A stretch of DNA of 22,722 nucleotides, taken from NCBI GenBank assembly GCA_052148295.1, contig JBKQIP010000044.1:1-22722 (forward strand), in the 5' to 3' direction. Positions within the stretch are counted from its first letter, which is position 1. Each line of letters opens with the position of its first letter. The notes below the pieces were generated by a model that was given only the letters and a program-made list of their open reading frames with translations, ran no database searches and was not told the origin of the DNA. Shown in pieces: positions 14,987 to 22,074 of this stretch. This stretch comes from Bog-473 sp052148295. Lineage in GTDB: Bacteria > Actinomycetota > Acidimicrobiia > Acidimicrobiales > RAAP-2. The position numbers and the translations under genes were made by a program.

Positions 14987-15817
14987 GTGAGAGAAGGGGC
15001 GAGAGCCAAGCGACTGGCGGGCGCCGGGTTGGTGGTCGCGCTGGGAATCGGCGTGACGGTCGGGGTGGTCAGTGCGGTGGGGGCTTCGTCCCGCACGGCG
15101 AGAGGTGTCCGGACCGTCTCCACCGATGCGGTGACCACGGCGCAGTTCAGCTTCACCCTCTCGGTCAGCGGGCTCACGCCTTCGGCCATCACGCTGAGCG
15201 GCACCGGTGAGGCCGATCTGGCCGACGACGCCGCGTCGGTCGTCGTCGACGTGCCGGGCACCGTGGCCCAGCTGATCCCCGGCGGGTCGTCGTCGCCGGA
15301 GGTGGTCGACGCCGTGCTGGTCGGGAACACGGTCTACCTGAACGTGCCGAGCCTGTCGTCCATGGTGGGGGCGCCGTGGATCTCTTTGGCGTTGCCGTCG
15401 CAGGCCGCGTCGGCCGTGCCGGGGATGTTCACCAAAGTGGCGACGTTCCTGGCCGACGTGAACTCGGTGGTGTCGTCGGCCGAGACCCGGCACGCCACGG
15501 TGAGCCCGCTGGGCGGGGCCACGGTGGACGGGGTCCAGGCTTCCGGCGAGAAGATCGTCGCCCAGCTGCCCTCCCGGGTCGGCGACCACTCGGTGACGGC
15601 GAGCCTCTGGGCCGACGCCACGAATCACCTGGTTCGGGCCACGGTGGCCACATCGGTTGACACGCCGAAGGGCCCGTTCGCCCTCACGGCCACCGTCGAT
15701 GTCACCGGCTACGACGTTCCCGTCACCATCACGGCACCACCTCCGTCGCAGGTGAAGCCGATTCCGCTCTCACTGGTGGAGGGGCTCCTCGGTTCGTCGG
15801 CGCATCGCGCCTGGTGA
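14987..15817 (+). CDS. Exported or membrane-anchored LprG/LolA-like protein
   Basis: A 276-residue protein with one N-terminal hydrophobic segment (about residues 10-33, LAGAGLVVALGIGVTVGVVS) after basic residues, then an all-beta outside domain of alternating hydrophobic strands (e.g. QFSFTLSVSGLTPSAITLSG, VLVGNTVYLNVPSLSS, HLVRATVATSVD). This layout resembles the LppX/LprA/LprG and LolA-like fold that carries lipids, but there is no lipobox cysteine, so it is not a lipoprotein. It may be secreted after cleavage near VGA-SS or stay anchored. The GTG at 14987 has an excellent ribosome site (AAGGGGGG, 6 nt away). No partner gene such as an efflux pump is adjacent. Function is inferred only at fold level. 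Confidence 0.7.
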   Translation: MREGARAKRLAGAGLVVALGIGVTVGVVSAVGASSRTARGVRTVSTDAVTTAQFSFTLSVSGLTPSAITLSGTGEADLADDAASVVVDVPGTVAQLIPGGSSSPEVVDAVLVGNTVYLNVPSLSSMVGAPWISLALPSQAASAVPGMFTKVATFLADVNSVVSSAETRHATVSPLGGATVDGVQASGEKIVAQLPSRVGDHSVTASLWADATNHLVRATVATSVDTPKGPFALTATVDVTGYDVPVTITAPPPSQVKPIPLSLVEGLLGSSAHRAW

Positions 15818-15899
15818 TCACCCGGGACCGCCGCCTGCATCCGGCCCGCGGTGTGGCCCTCGCGCCGGCCGGTCCGTCCCACCGTGCCGGCCCGGTCAC

Positions 15900-16001
15900 T
15901 CAGCCCGGGGGGCTCTCGACGGCGCCGGTGGCGACGGCCCGAACCAGCTGGGCGTGCTCCCTCTCGTTCTGATCGGCATAGCGGTTCGTACTGATCGGCA
16001 T
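15900..16001 (-). pseudogene. Scar of a DUF2252-like protein C-terminus
   Basis: On the minus strand a 33-codon frame ends NRYADQNEREHAQLVRAVAT GAVESPPG then TGA. YADQNERxxxxLVxAVxxG is the characteristic C-terminal end of DUF2252 proteins as I remember them. Upstream the frame is broken by a 22-bp tandem duplication (15964-16001), after which the other frame again reads HADQYE. No further homology is visible before the hairpin at 16031. It looks like the surviving tail of a deleted gene. Confidence 0.45.
15964..16001. repeat. 22-bp-period tandem duplication
   Basis: TCGTTCTGATCGGCAT (15964-15979) and TCGTACTGATCGGCAT (15986-16001) differ at one base and are spaced 22 bp apart. The period is not a multiple of three, so the duplication shifts the frame of the DUF2252-like remnant it lies in. 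Confidence 0.6.
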
Positions 16002-16030
16002 GGTGGTGGCGTACCGACGGAGCCCACGCG

Positions 16031-16079
16031 CCGGGGCCCACCCGGGATCGGCCTGAGACCGATCCGAGGTGGGCCCCGG
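16031..16079. terminator. Strong bidirectional hairpin between convergent genes
   Basis: CCGGGGCCCACC (16031-16042) pairs perfectly with GGTGGGCCCCGG (16068-16079). After a 2-nt internal mismatch, GGATCGG (16045-16051) pairs with CCGATCC (16059-16065) around a 7-nt loop. It has 19 base pairs in all, no T-tract, and lies 27 nt past the stop of the PstS-like gene and about 210 nt past the LprG-like gene. Confidence 0.8.
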
Positions 16080-16105
16080 ACTACCGACTGCGACTCGCCG
16101 AGGGG

Positions 16106-17662
16106 TTACGAGCTGGCGTTGTTGTCGGTGGTGCTGGTCAGGCAGTAGCCCGAGGGGTCGTTGTTGGGCCCCGTGGGGGCGAAGGTGTCGTACGGCTTGT
16201 ACTGGGCATACCCCGGGTCCGTGGACGGTTGCCCCGCGCCCTGTCCGCCCGTCGTCTCGTCCAGCAATTGGCTGGCCGGGTTGGTCACCATCCCTTCGTC
16301 CATCGGGGTCTGGTTGACCGTGCCGTCAGCCGCTCCCGCCGACAGCGGGTAGAAGCCCGCGTTCTCGATGTCGGTCTGGATCTCGCTGAGGTACGTCTTC
16401 CCGGTGGCCGGGTCCTTGATGGCGGTCGACGAACCCTTGTTGGGGTTGCAGATGAAGCCGATCTCACTGGCGAAGTTCAGCGTGGCGGCCGTGGCGGCGG
16501 GGATGTTGGCGTTGGACCCGTCGGAGTACACGTTGAAGAGGTAGTGGTCCACCGGGAACTGTCCGTCGAGGATGGTCTGCTCGTTGGGGGCTACGCCGTT
16601 GATCGACTCCACCGCGTTGGTCGTGCCGGTGGCCAGCGGGCTTCCTCCGCAGTTTTTGACGTTGCCTTTGCACGAAGCCGTGTAGTCGCCGTACGAGAAG
16701 AAGTAGATGGCGTCCGACTCGATTTCATTGTTGTTCGCGGAGGAGCCACCCCAGTCAGGGTTCTTGTCCCCGACGAAGGGCTTCTGGGTCCCCCCGAAGG
16801 CCGTCGTGGCGATCTGCTTGTCCTCGTTCTGGCCGATCACCGCCGGTCCGACGCACGTGTTGGTGCCACCGGACGGCGTGTAGCAGTTCACCTTGTTGGT
16901 CGACAACGAGGGGTCGAATCCCAAGAAGGTCTTGAAGACCGATTGGACGCCGGCACCCTCCTGGGCCGAGAACACGACGATCGGCGCATCCGCCCCGCCG
17001 ACCTGGTCCCAGTTGGTGTACGTGCCGTTGTAGATGTCCTCCAGCTGCGCCTGGGACAGGTTGGTCACCGCGGACGACGGGGTGGCCACGTTCGCGACCT
17101 CGGTGTAGTTGAACCAGGTCACGCCGTCCTCGGCGTAGGCCACGAAGTTGAGGCCCTTGAGGTCCGAGGTGCCGATGGCCCGGGACGAGGTGGCGAAGTT
17201 GATGCCCTGGAACACGTTGATGCTGGCGCCGCTGTTGGTCGCCGTGGCCCCGTGCGCGCCCGAGTTCTCGAGCTCGCTGATCCCGGTGTTCGACCCGAGC
17301 GGCGGCTCCTCGGTCGCCACGTCGCCGTAGGGGTTCTCGGGGTTGGCTGCTGTGGTGGGAGGCGTGGCGCAGGCGAAATTCTCCTCCTGGGGATTGGTGG
17401 AGTTGGGCTGGGGCACATACAGCGTGCATCCCGGCGCCAGGTTGAAGAGGTTCTCGAGCGATTGCAGCGTCGAATAGGCGGCCTGGGAACCGCTGCCGAT
17501 GATGACGTTGTTCTCGGCCGGCGTGTTGACGGCTCCGGCCGGCAGGGCTCCGAGCAGCAGTGCGCTGGCCGAGGCGAACAGGGTTGCCGCCACGATCTTG
17601 AAGCCACGCCGACTGGTGACCGAGCGTGCCCTGGGCCGGGCGAAGTCGAATCTTCCAAGCAT
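16106..17662 (-). CDS. pstS: PstS-like phosphate-binding periplasmic protein with Tat-type signal
   Basis: A 518-residue exported substrate-binding protein. The signal peptide (about 1-44) has a twin-arginine motif SRRGFK (residues 17-22), a hydrophobic core and an AGA-VN cleavage site. The mature start NVIIGSGSQAAYSTLQSLEN matches the first phosphate-binding loop (GSGS) of PstS. VTNLSQAQLEDIYNGTYTNW and VVFSAQEGAGVQSVFKTFLG match the second loop region of the family. At 518 residues it is about 150 longer than common PstS, with acidic Asn/Gly/Thr-rich stretches and several cysteines that could form disulfides. It is an orphan: no pstC, pstA, pstB or phoU is near. The ATG at 17662 has GGAGGGTGG upstream and fits the promoter at 17709-17736. 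Phosphate as ligand is likely but not proven. Confidence 0.82.
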   Translation of the reverse strand: MLGRFDFARPRARSVTSRRGFKIVAATLFASASALLLGALPAGAVNTPAENNVIIGSGSQAAYSTLQSLENLFNLAPGCTLYVPQPNSTNPQEENFACATPPTTAANPENPYGDVATEEPPLGSNTGISELENSGAHGATATNSGASINVFQGINFATSSRAIGTSDLKGLNFVAYAEDGVTWFNYTEVANVATPSSAVTNLSQAQLEDIYNGTYTNWDQVGGADAPIVVFSAQEGAGVQSVFKTFLGFDPSLSTNKVNCYTPSGGTNTCVGPAVIGQNEDKQIATTAFGGTQKPFVGDKNPDWGGSSANNNEIESDAIYFFSYGDYTASCKGNVKNCGGSPLATGTTNAVESINGVAPNEQTILDGQFPVDHYLFNVYSDGSNANIPAATAATLNFASEIGFICNPNKGSSTAIKDPATGKTYLSEIQTDIENAGFYPLSAGAADGTVNQTPMDEGMVTNPASQLLDETTGGQGAGQPSTDPGYAQYKPYDTFAPTGPNNDPSGYCLTSTTDNNASS

Positions 17663-17708
17663 TGTCAATCCACCCTCCGTGTCGATGAATGCGCTCGTGC
17701 GCGAGAGA

Positions 17709-17736
17709 ACTATAACCAATTACATCGGGTTTACAA
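17709..17736 (-). promoter_or_regulatory. Strong sigma70-type promoter of the pstS-like gene
   Basis: Minus strand: TTGTAA (17736-17731), a 16-nt spacer, TATAGT (17714-17709). Transcription would start near 17702, giving a leader of about 40 nt with a good ribosome site. The surrounding 60 nt are clearly more AT-rich than the rest of the window. I see no convincing PHO-box direct repeats. Confidence 0.65.
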
Positions 17737-17830
17737 ACTCACGTGCTTTTCACGCAAAGCACCCTCCGTGGAGGTCCCATGTGAGGTCCCGGCATCCGGA
17801 GCGGCGGCCCCGAAACGGCCATGGGGGGCG

Positions 17831-17846
17831 GCCCCGCCAGCGGGGC
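17831..17846 (-). terminator. GC-rich hairpin after the CBS-citrate synthase gene
   Basis: GCCCCGC, 2 nt, GCGGGGC: a short perfect inverted repeat 17 nt beyond the stop of the CBS-citrate synthase, upstream of the pstS promoter. There is no T-tract. It may insulate the two same-strand genes. Confidence 0.4.
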
Positions 17847-17863
17847 GGGAGGAGGACGGAGGG

Positions 17864-19381
17864 TCAGGGAGCGGGTACGGGCCGGGGCGGGGGTGGCCCG
17901 ACGTAGCGCGCCGCCGGCCGGATCAGCCGGTTGTGGGACGCCTGCTCCAGAATATGGGTGCTCCAGCCGATGGTCCGCCCGGTGGCGAAGGTGGGGGTGA
18001 ACATGTGGCGGGGGATGCCACAGAGGTACATGACCACGCCGGCGTAGAACTCGACGTTGGCGTACAGCTCCCGGCCGGGCTTCAGCTCGGCCAGGAGGTC
18101 GACCGTGGTGCGCTCCACCTGGACCGCGAAGTCGACCAACGGCCCGCCGAGCTCCTGGGCCACCCCCCGGAGCAGGACCGAGCGGGGATCGTCGGTCTTG
18201 TAGACCCGATGGCCGAACCCCATGATGCGCTCGCCCCGCTCGACGAGGGGCCGCAGGTAGGCCTCGGTCCGGTCCGGGGTGCCGATGGCGTCGAGCATGT
18301 CGAGGGCCCGGCTCGGCGCCCCGCCGTGGAGCGGGCCCGACAGGGCCCCGATCGCCCCCACCACGGCGGCGGCCAGGTCGGCTCCGGTCGAGGTGATGAC
18401 CCGGGCGGTGAAGGTCGACGCATTGAAGCCGTGGTCGATGGTCAGGATCATGTACTGCTCGATGGCGCGGGCATGGGCCGCGCCCGGCACCTCGCCGGTC
18501 AGCATGAAGAGGTAGTTGGCGGCGAAATCGAGGTCCTCCCGCGGAGGCAGGGGCTCCAGGCCTGCGCGCAGCCGGTGAGCGGCGGCCAAGATGGTCGGCA
18601 CGACGGCGCACAGGCCGAGGGCCTGCTCGTACAGCTCGTCGGCCGAGAGGTCAAGGGTCGGGCGCCAGTCCAACTCGGCGCCGAGCACCGAGACGGCGCT
18701 GCGGAGGACGTCGAGCGGGGCCCCCTGACGGGCCAGGTCCGGCAGCAGCTGGGTCAGGCCCGGCGGCATGGTGCGCCGCCGTCGCACCCGCGCCGAGAAG
18801 GCGGCCGAGGTGGCGGCATCGGGCAGCTCCCCCCGGAACAAGAGGTGCCAGACGTCCTCGAAGGACCGCCGTGCGGCCAGGTCGACGGCCGAGTACTGCC
18901 GGTAGTGGAAGAAGCCCTCCTGCCCGCGCACGTCGCCCACACCGGTCTCGGCCACCACGACGCCCTCGAGGCCGGGGGGCACCTCGACGCTGGTCTCGCC
19001 GGCCGGACGGATGCGGGCCAAGCCCGTCAGATCGCGCAAGGAGACCACGCCGACGAGGTCGTCCCCGTCCACCACCGGCAGGTGCCGGTAGTGGTGGGCG
19101 GTCAGGCTGGCCCAGGCCGCGTCCACCTTCTCGTCCGGGCGGAGGACGTCGGGCTGGGGCGTCATCCACAGACCGACGGGCTCGTGGTCGGGGCGAGTGT
19201 CGGATGCCGCCGCCCTCAGGAGGTCGCGCTCGGTCAAGATCCCGACGACCTTGTCCCGCTCGGTCACGATGACCGATCCCGTGTCCGCCGCCCGCATCTT
19301 CTGAGCGGCCGCGGCGAGGGTATCGGTGCTGGTGCACGTCACGGCGGGCGAGGTCATGAGGTCACGTACGACGGTCTCCAT
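17864..19381 (-). CDS. CBS-domain/citrate synthase fusion protein
   Basis: A 505-residue protein. Residues 7-58 and 71-122 form two CBS motifs (VRDLMTSPAVTC, GSVIVTERDKVVGILTERDL; LWMTPQPDVLRPDEKV, HLPVVDGDDLVGVVSLRDLT), a Bateman module that usually binds adenine nucleotides. Residues 130-495 are a full citrate synthase: GLEGVVVAETGVGDVRG, DHGFNASTFTAR (His317), GPLHGGAPSR (His352), GFGHRVYKTDDPR (His391) and GRTIGW (Arg469). The catalytic aspartate position (NVDFYSG) is Glu444 in NVEFYAG, a change I believe also occurs in other citrate/methylcitrate synthases. It would condense oxaloacetate with acetyl-CoA or propionyl-CoA, with activity tuned by energy state (inference). The ATG at 19381 has no ribosome site but a -10-like box 6 nt before it. 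It is divergent from the HTH-citrate synthase. Confidence 0.92.
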   Translation of the reverse strand: METVVRDLMTSPAVTCTSTDTLAAAAQKMRAADTGSVIVTERDKVVGILTERDLLRAAASDTRPDHEPVGLWMTPQPDVLRPDEKVDAAWASLTAHHYRHLPVVDGDDLVGVVSLRDLTGLARIRPAGETSVEVPPGLEGVVVAETGVGDVRGQEGFFHYRQYSAVDLAARRSFEDVWHLLFRGELPDAATSAAFSARVRRRRTMPPGLTQLLPDLARQGAPLDVLRSAVSVLGAELDWRPTLDLSADELYEQALGLCAVVPTILAAAHRLRAGLEPLPPREDLDFAANYLFMLTGEVPGAAHARAIEQYMILTIDHGFNASTFTARVITSTGADLAAAVVGAIGALSGPLHGGAPSRALDMLDAIGTPDRTEAYLRPLVERGERIMGFGHRVYKTDDPRSVLLRGVAQELGGPLVDFAVQVERTTVDLLAELKPGRELYANVEFYAGVVMYLCGIPRHMFTPTFATGRTIGWSTHILEQASHNRLIRPAARYVGPPPPRPVPAP

Positions 19382-19387
19382 GGAGCC

Positions 19388-19416
19388 ACTATGCCCCCGC
19401 CCGGGCTGAATGTAAA
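19388..19416 (-). promoter_or_regulatory. Leaderless promoter of the CBS-citrate synthase
   Basis: Minus strand: TTTACA (19416-19411), a 17-nt spacer, CATAGT (19393-19388), then 6 nt to the ATG at 19381. The -35 differs from TTGACA at one base. The -35 hexamer is the same six base pairs used, on the other strand, by the divergent promoter. Confidence 0.5.
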
Positions 19417-19435
19417 TGTTGATCAAGTCAATGTA
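19409..19435. promoter_or_regulatory. Candidate operator between the two citrate synthase genes
   Basis: This AT-rich patch in a GC-rich context holds a perfect 8-bp palindrome TTGATCAA (19419-19426) flanked by direct repeats AATGTA at 19409-19414 and 19430-19435, 21 bp apart (two helical turns). It overlaps the shared -35 and reaches the plus-strand -10. It is the natural site for the HTH domain of the downstream protein, though no binding data exist. Confidence 0.4.
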
Positions 19436-19439
19436 GAGT
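19411..19439 (+). promoter_or_regulatory. Leaderless promoter of the HTH-citrate synthase
   Basis: TGTAAA (19411-19416), a 17-nt spacer, TAGAGT (19434-19439), then 6 nt (GGCGCC) to the GTG at 19446. The -35 is weak, which would suit an activated or self-regulated promoter. Confidence 0.45.
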
Positions 19440-19445
19440 GGCGCC

Positions 19446-20591
19446 GTGGAACGGATGCTGTCCAGTGAGGAGGCGTCCCGCCGGCTCGGCGTCAAGGTGA
19501 CCACGCTGTACGCCTACGTCAGTCGCGGCTTGCTGCACTCCCACCGCGAGCCGGGCAGCCGCCGCAGCCTCTTCGCGCTGGCCGACATCGAACGATTGGC
19601 CCGACGACGCCAGGGTGGGCCCGGGGTCGAGAACCGGCTGGCCACCGTCACCACCGGGGTCACCCAGCTCCGTGAGGACGGTCCGGCCTACCGGGGCCGT
19701 CCGGCCACCGCACTGGCCCCCGTCCTGTCCTTCGAAGCAGTGGCGGCCCTGCTGTGGCAGACCGAGGTGGACGGCGACTGGGACGCGCCTGCGCTTGGCA
19801 CCGTGCCCCTGACCGACACGCTCGCCCGCATGCGCTGGGCCCTGGTCATGTGCGGCGCCGGCGATCCGCTCCGCGCCGACACGCGGCCGGCCGCCGTGGC
19901 CCGCTCGGCCCGGCGGGTCATCGCCGCACTGGTGGGCGTCGTCGGGAAGGAGCACCCCGACGAGAGCTCCGCCGCTCCCATCGCCGACCGCCTGGCCGGA
20001 CGGCTGGTCGGGCGGCGGTCGCCGCCGATGACGGCCGCCGTGAGTGCCGCCCTCATCCTCATGGCGGACCACGAACTGGCCACGTCCACGCTCGCCGTGC
20101 GGGTGGCGGCGTCGACGCGGGCCGACCTCTACGACGCGTTGCTGGCCGGCCTGGCCACCCTGGCGGGGCCCTTGCACGGTGGGGCCAGCCAGCTGGCCTA
20201 CGAGCTGCTGGTGGCGGCCGAGCGTGACGGGGCGCCGCGGGCGCTCAACGACGCGCTGCGGTGGCACACCTCGCTGCCCGGGTTCGGGCACATGGTGTAC
20301 ACCGATGGCGACCCCCGGTTCGACGCGCTGCTGCCGCTGGTCGAGCCGCTGCTGACCGGCCCGCGGCGTGCCTTGTTGCGCAACGTCATGGATCTGGCCG
20401 CCGCCCATGAGGTGGCGCCACCCAATTGCGACCTGGCCTTGGCCGCGCTCAGCTGGGGCACCGGCATGCCGCCCGATGCCGGGCGCACCATCTTCACCGT
20501 GGCCCGGATCGCCGGGTGGACCGCCCACTACCTCGAGGAACTGGGGGAGCGACCGCTGCGTTTCCGGGCTCGTGCCGTCTACAGCGTCTGA
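19446..20591 (+). CDS. Helix-turn-helix/citrate synthase fusion protein
   Basis: A 381-residue protein. Residues 4-55 are a MerR/excisionase-type HTH (MLSSEEASRRLGVKVTTLYA, then YVSRGLLHSHREPGSRRSLF and ALADIERLARR). After a linker, residues 85-378 are a citrate synthase domain, shorter than usual at its N-terminal side. Active-site positions are kept: His209 (ADHELATSTLAVR), His244 (GPLHGGAS), His282 (GFGHMVY), Asp329 (PPNCD) and Arg354 (TVARIAGW). It may therefore be an active enzyme, or a regulator that uses the citrate synthase fold to sense oxaloacetate or acyl-CoA. HTH-citrate synthase fusions exist in databases as a family, but their job is not established as far as I know. The GTG at 19446 is fixed by the -10 box 6 nt upstream. 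It is divergent from the CBS-citrate synthase and probably controls it. Confidence 0.92.
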   Translation: MERMLSSEEASRRLGVKVTTLYAYVSRGLLHSHREPGSRRSLFALADIERLARRRQGGPGVENRLATVTTGVTQLREDGPAYRGRPATALAPVLSFEAVAALLWQTEVDGDWDAPALGTVPLTDTLARMRWALVMCGAGDPLRADTRPAAVARSARRVIAALVGVVGKEHPDESSAAPIADRLAGRLVGRRSPPMTAAVSAALILMADHELATSTLAVRVAASTRADLYDALLAGLATLAGPLHGGASQLAYELLVAAERDGAPRALNDALRWHTSLPGFGHMVYTDGDPRFDALLPLVEPLLTGPRRALLRNVMDLAAAHEVAPPNCDLALAALSWGTGMPPDAGRTIFTVARIAGWTAHYLEELGERPLRFRARAVYSV

Positions 20592-20614
20592 TCGGCGGGT
20601 GTGATCGGCGGGTG
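20589..20614. repeat. 13-bp perfect tandem duplication at a stop codon
   Basis: TGATCGGCGGGTG occurs twice head to tail (20589-20601, 20602-20614). The first copy begins with the TGA stop of the HTH-citrate synthase. It is probably a small replication-slippage event without coding effect. Confidence 0.7.
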
Positions 20615-20625
20615 GTCTGCCGCCG
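20606..20625. terminator. Weak hairpin between convergent genes
   Basis: CGGCGG (20606-20611), 8-nt loop, CCGCCG (20620-20625), located between the stop of the HTH-citrate synthase and the stop of the convergent aminotransferase. The stem is short; it may terminate both. Confidence 0.35.
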
Positions 20626-20635
20626 GTGACGACGG

Positions 20636-22033
20636 TCAGCCGCGGGCACACGCCGCACCGGCGGGACGATCGGCCTCACGCCATCCCAGCACCCCGCCGT
20701 CGGGCCAGAAGTCACCGGTCACCGGGTCTTGCCGATAGGGCACGGGCGCCGGGTGCCCGCTGGCCAGCGCGCGCAGGGCCTCGAGCAGGACGTCGACGTC
20801 GTCCCCGGAGGTCCCGAGACCGCAACTGGCCCGGACGGCCCCCGGAATGCCCCGACGGTCCCCGCGCTGTACGGCGGCACGTGCCTCGGCCACCCCCTCG
20901 GGCCCCACGCCGAGCAGGCGCAGGAGGTAGGGGTGGGCGCAGAAGCACCCGTGGCGCACCCCGATGCCCCACTCGGCGCTGAGCCGGGCCGCCACCAGCG
21001 CGTGGTGCATCCCCTCCACGGTGAAGGCGGCGACGGACAGCGTGTCGGTGTCCGGTCCCGGTCCGAGCACCCGCACGCCCTCTATGGTGCGCAGGCCTTC
21101 GTGCAGCCTGGTCGCCAGGGCCGCCTCGTGCCCGCCGATGGCATCCCAGCCCAGGCGCTCCAGCTCCTCCATGGCCGCGCCGAAGGCCACCGCGCCGATC
21201 ACGTTGGGAGACCCGGCCTCCTCGCGTTCGGGCGGATCGGTCCAGATGACCTCGTCCAGATCGACCAGGTCGACCGCGCCCCCGCCGGCCAGGAAGGGGT
21301 CCCCGGTGGCGAACACGCTCCTCGGCCCGATCAGCGCGCCGGCGCCGTAGGGGGCGTAGAGCTTGTGGCCGCTGAAGGCGATGAAGTCGGCTTCGGGGGG
21401 GAGCGGCCGATGGGGAGCGAGCTGCGCCGCGTCGAGCAGGACGCGAATGCCGCGGGCGTGGGCCTCGGCGCAGATCTCGGCCACGGGCGGGAGCCACCCG
21501 GTGACGTTCGACGCACCGGTGAGGGCGAGCAGGGCCGGACGGCGCCCCGCGTCGAGGACGGCGGTCACGTCGTCCACGCCGAACGTCCCGTCGGAGCCAC
21601 ATTCCACCCAGCGCCGCCGGGCCACCCGGGCCCACGGCAGCAGGTTGGCGTGGTGCTCGACCACCGTCGTCACCACCACGTCGTCGGCGGCGAACCCGAG
21701 GCGGTAGGCCAGGTGGTTGATGGCCTCGGTGGTGTTGCGGCACAGCACGACCACGTCACCGTCGCCCGCCCTGCGGGCGAAGTGGTGCACGCGATCACGG
21801 GCGCCCTCGTAGGCCGCAGTGGCATACCGGGACTTGTACCCGGCTCCCCGGTGCACGCTGGAGTACCACGGCAGGAAGTCGGCCACCGCGTCGGCTACCA
21901 CGGCCAAGGCCGGTGTCGATGCCGCGCAATCGAGGTCCCGGTAGGGGCGATCGCGGCCGTCGAGGCAGGGCACGGCGCGGCCCGCTCCGACCAGGGCGGC
22001 CGTGGGAGGGAGTGCGCGCGCGTGCAGGCTCAC
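20636..22033 (-). CDS. Class V aminotransferase / cysteine desulfurase-like PLP enzyme
   Basis: A 465-residue fold-type I PLP enzyme. The Schiff-base Lys224 lies in FIAFSGHKLYAPYG, Asp201 in RVLLDAAQLAPHRP binds the pyridine nitrogen, and the ring-stacking histidine is in VVEHHANLLPW (127-128). The C-terminal loop VRHGCFCAHPYL has Cys363 and Cys365 in the place where SufS/CsdA desulfurases carry their catalytic cysteine, so desulfurase or selenocysteine-lyase activity is possible. The total length is about 50 residues more than SufS because of a polar C-terminal tail. No suf or isc genes are adjacent, so it is probably not the main Fe-S desulfurase. The start is a GTG with TATCCT 6 nt upstream and no ribosome site. 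Confidence 0.9.
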   Translation of the reverse strand: MSLHARALPPTAALVGAGRAVPCLDGRDRPYRDLDCAASTPALAVVADAVADFLPWYSSVHRGAGYKSRYATAAYEGARDRVHHFARRAGDGDVVVLCRNTTEAINHLAYRLGFAADDVVVTTVVEHHANLLPWARVARRRWVECGSDGTFGVDDVTAVLDAGRRPALLALTGASNVTGWLPPVAEICAEAHARGIRVLLDAAQLAPHRPLPPEADFIAFSGHKLYAPYGAGALIGPRSVFATGDPFLAGGGAVDLVDLDEVIWTDPPEREEAGSPNVIGAVAFGAAMEELERLGWDAIGGHEAALATRLHEGLRTIEGVRVLGPGPDTDTLSVAAFTVEGMHHALVAARLSAEWGIGVRHGCFCAHPYLLRLLGVGPEGVAEARAAVQRGDRRGIPGAVRASCGLGTSGDDVDVLLEALRALASGHPAPVPYRQDPVTGDFWPDGGVLGWREADRPAGAACARG

Positions 22034-22039
22034 GCGCCA

Positions 22040-22045
22040 AGGATA
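22040..22045 (-). promoter_or_regulatory. -10 box of a leaderless promoter for the aminotransferase
   Basis: Minus strand TATCCT, then 6 nt (TGGCGC), then the GTG at 22033. No convincing -35 or ribosome site. Confidence 0.45.
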
Positions 22046-22068
22046 GGGAGCCGCACCCGGCGTCGCGC

Positions 22069-22074
22069 TACCCT
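22069..22074 (+). promoter_or_regulatory. -10 box of a leaderless promoter for the TraR/DksA-like gene
   Basis: TACCCT, then 6 nt (GCCCTG), then the GTG at 22081. The two divergent -10 boxes in this 47-nt gap are 23 bp apart, so the two promoters must overlap. Confidence 0.45.

Noticed and set aside
16229..19468. A 1079-codon open frame on the plus strand
   Set aside because: It runs antisense to the PstS-like and CBS-citrate synthase genes, has a low-complexity Arg/Gly/Val/His-rich product with no motif, and is explained by high third-position GC on the other strand.
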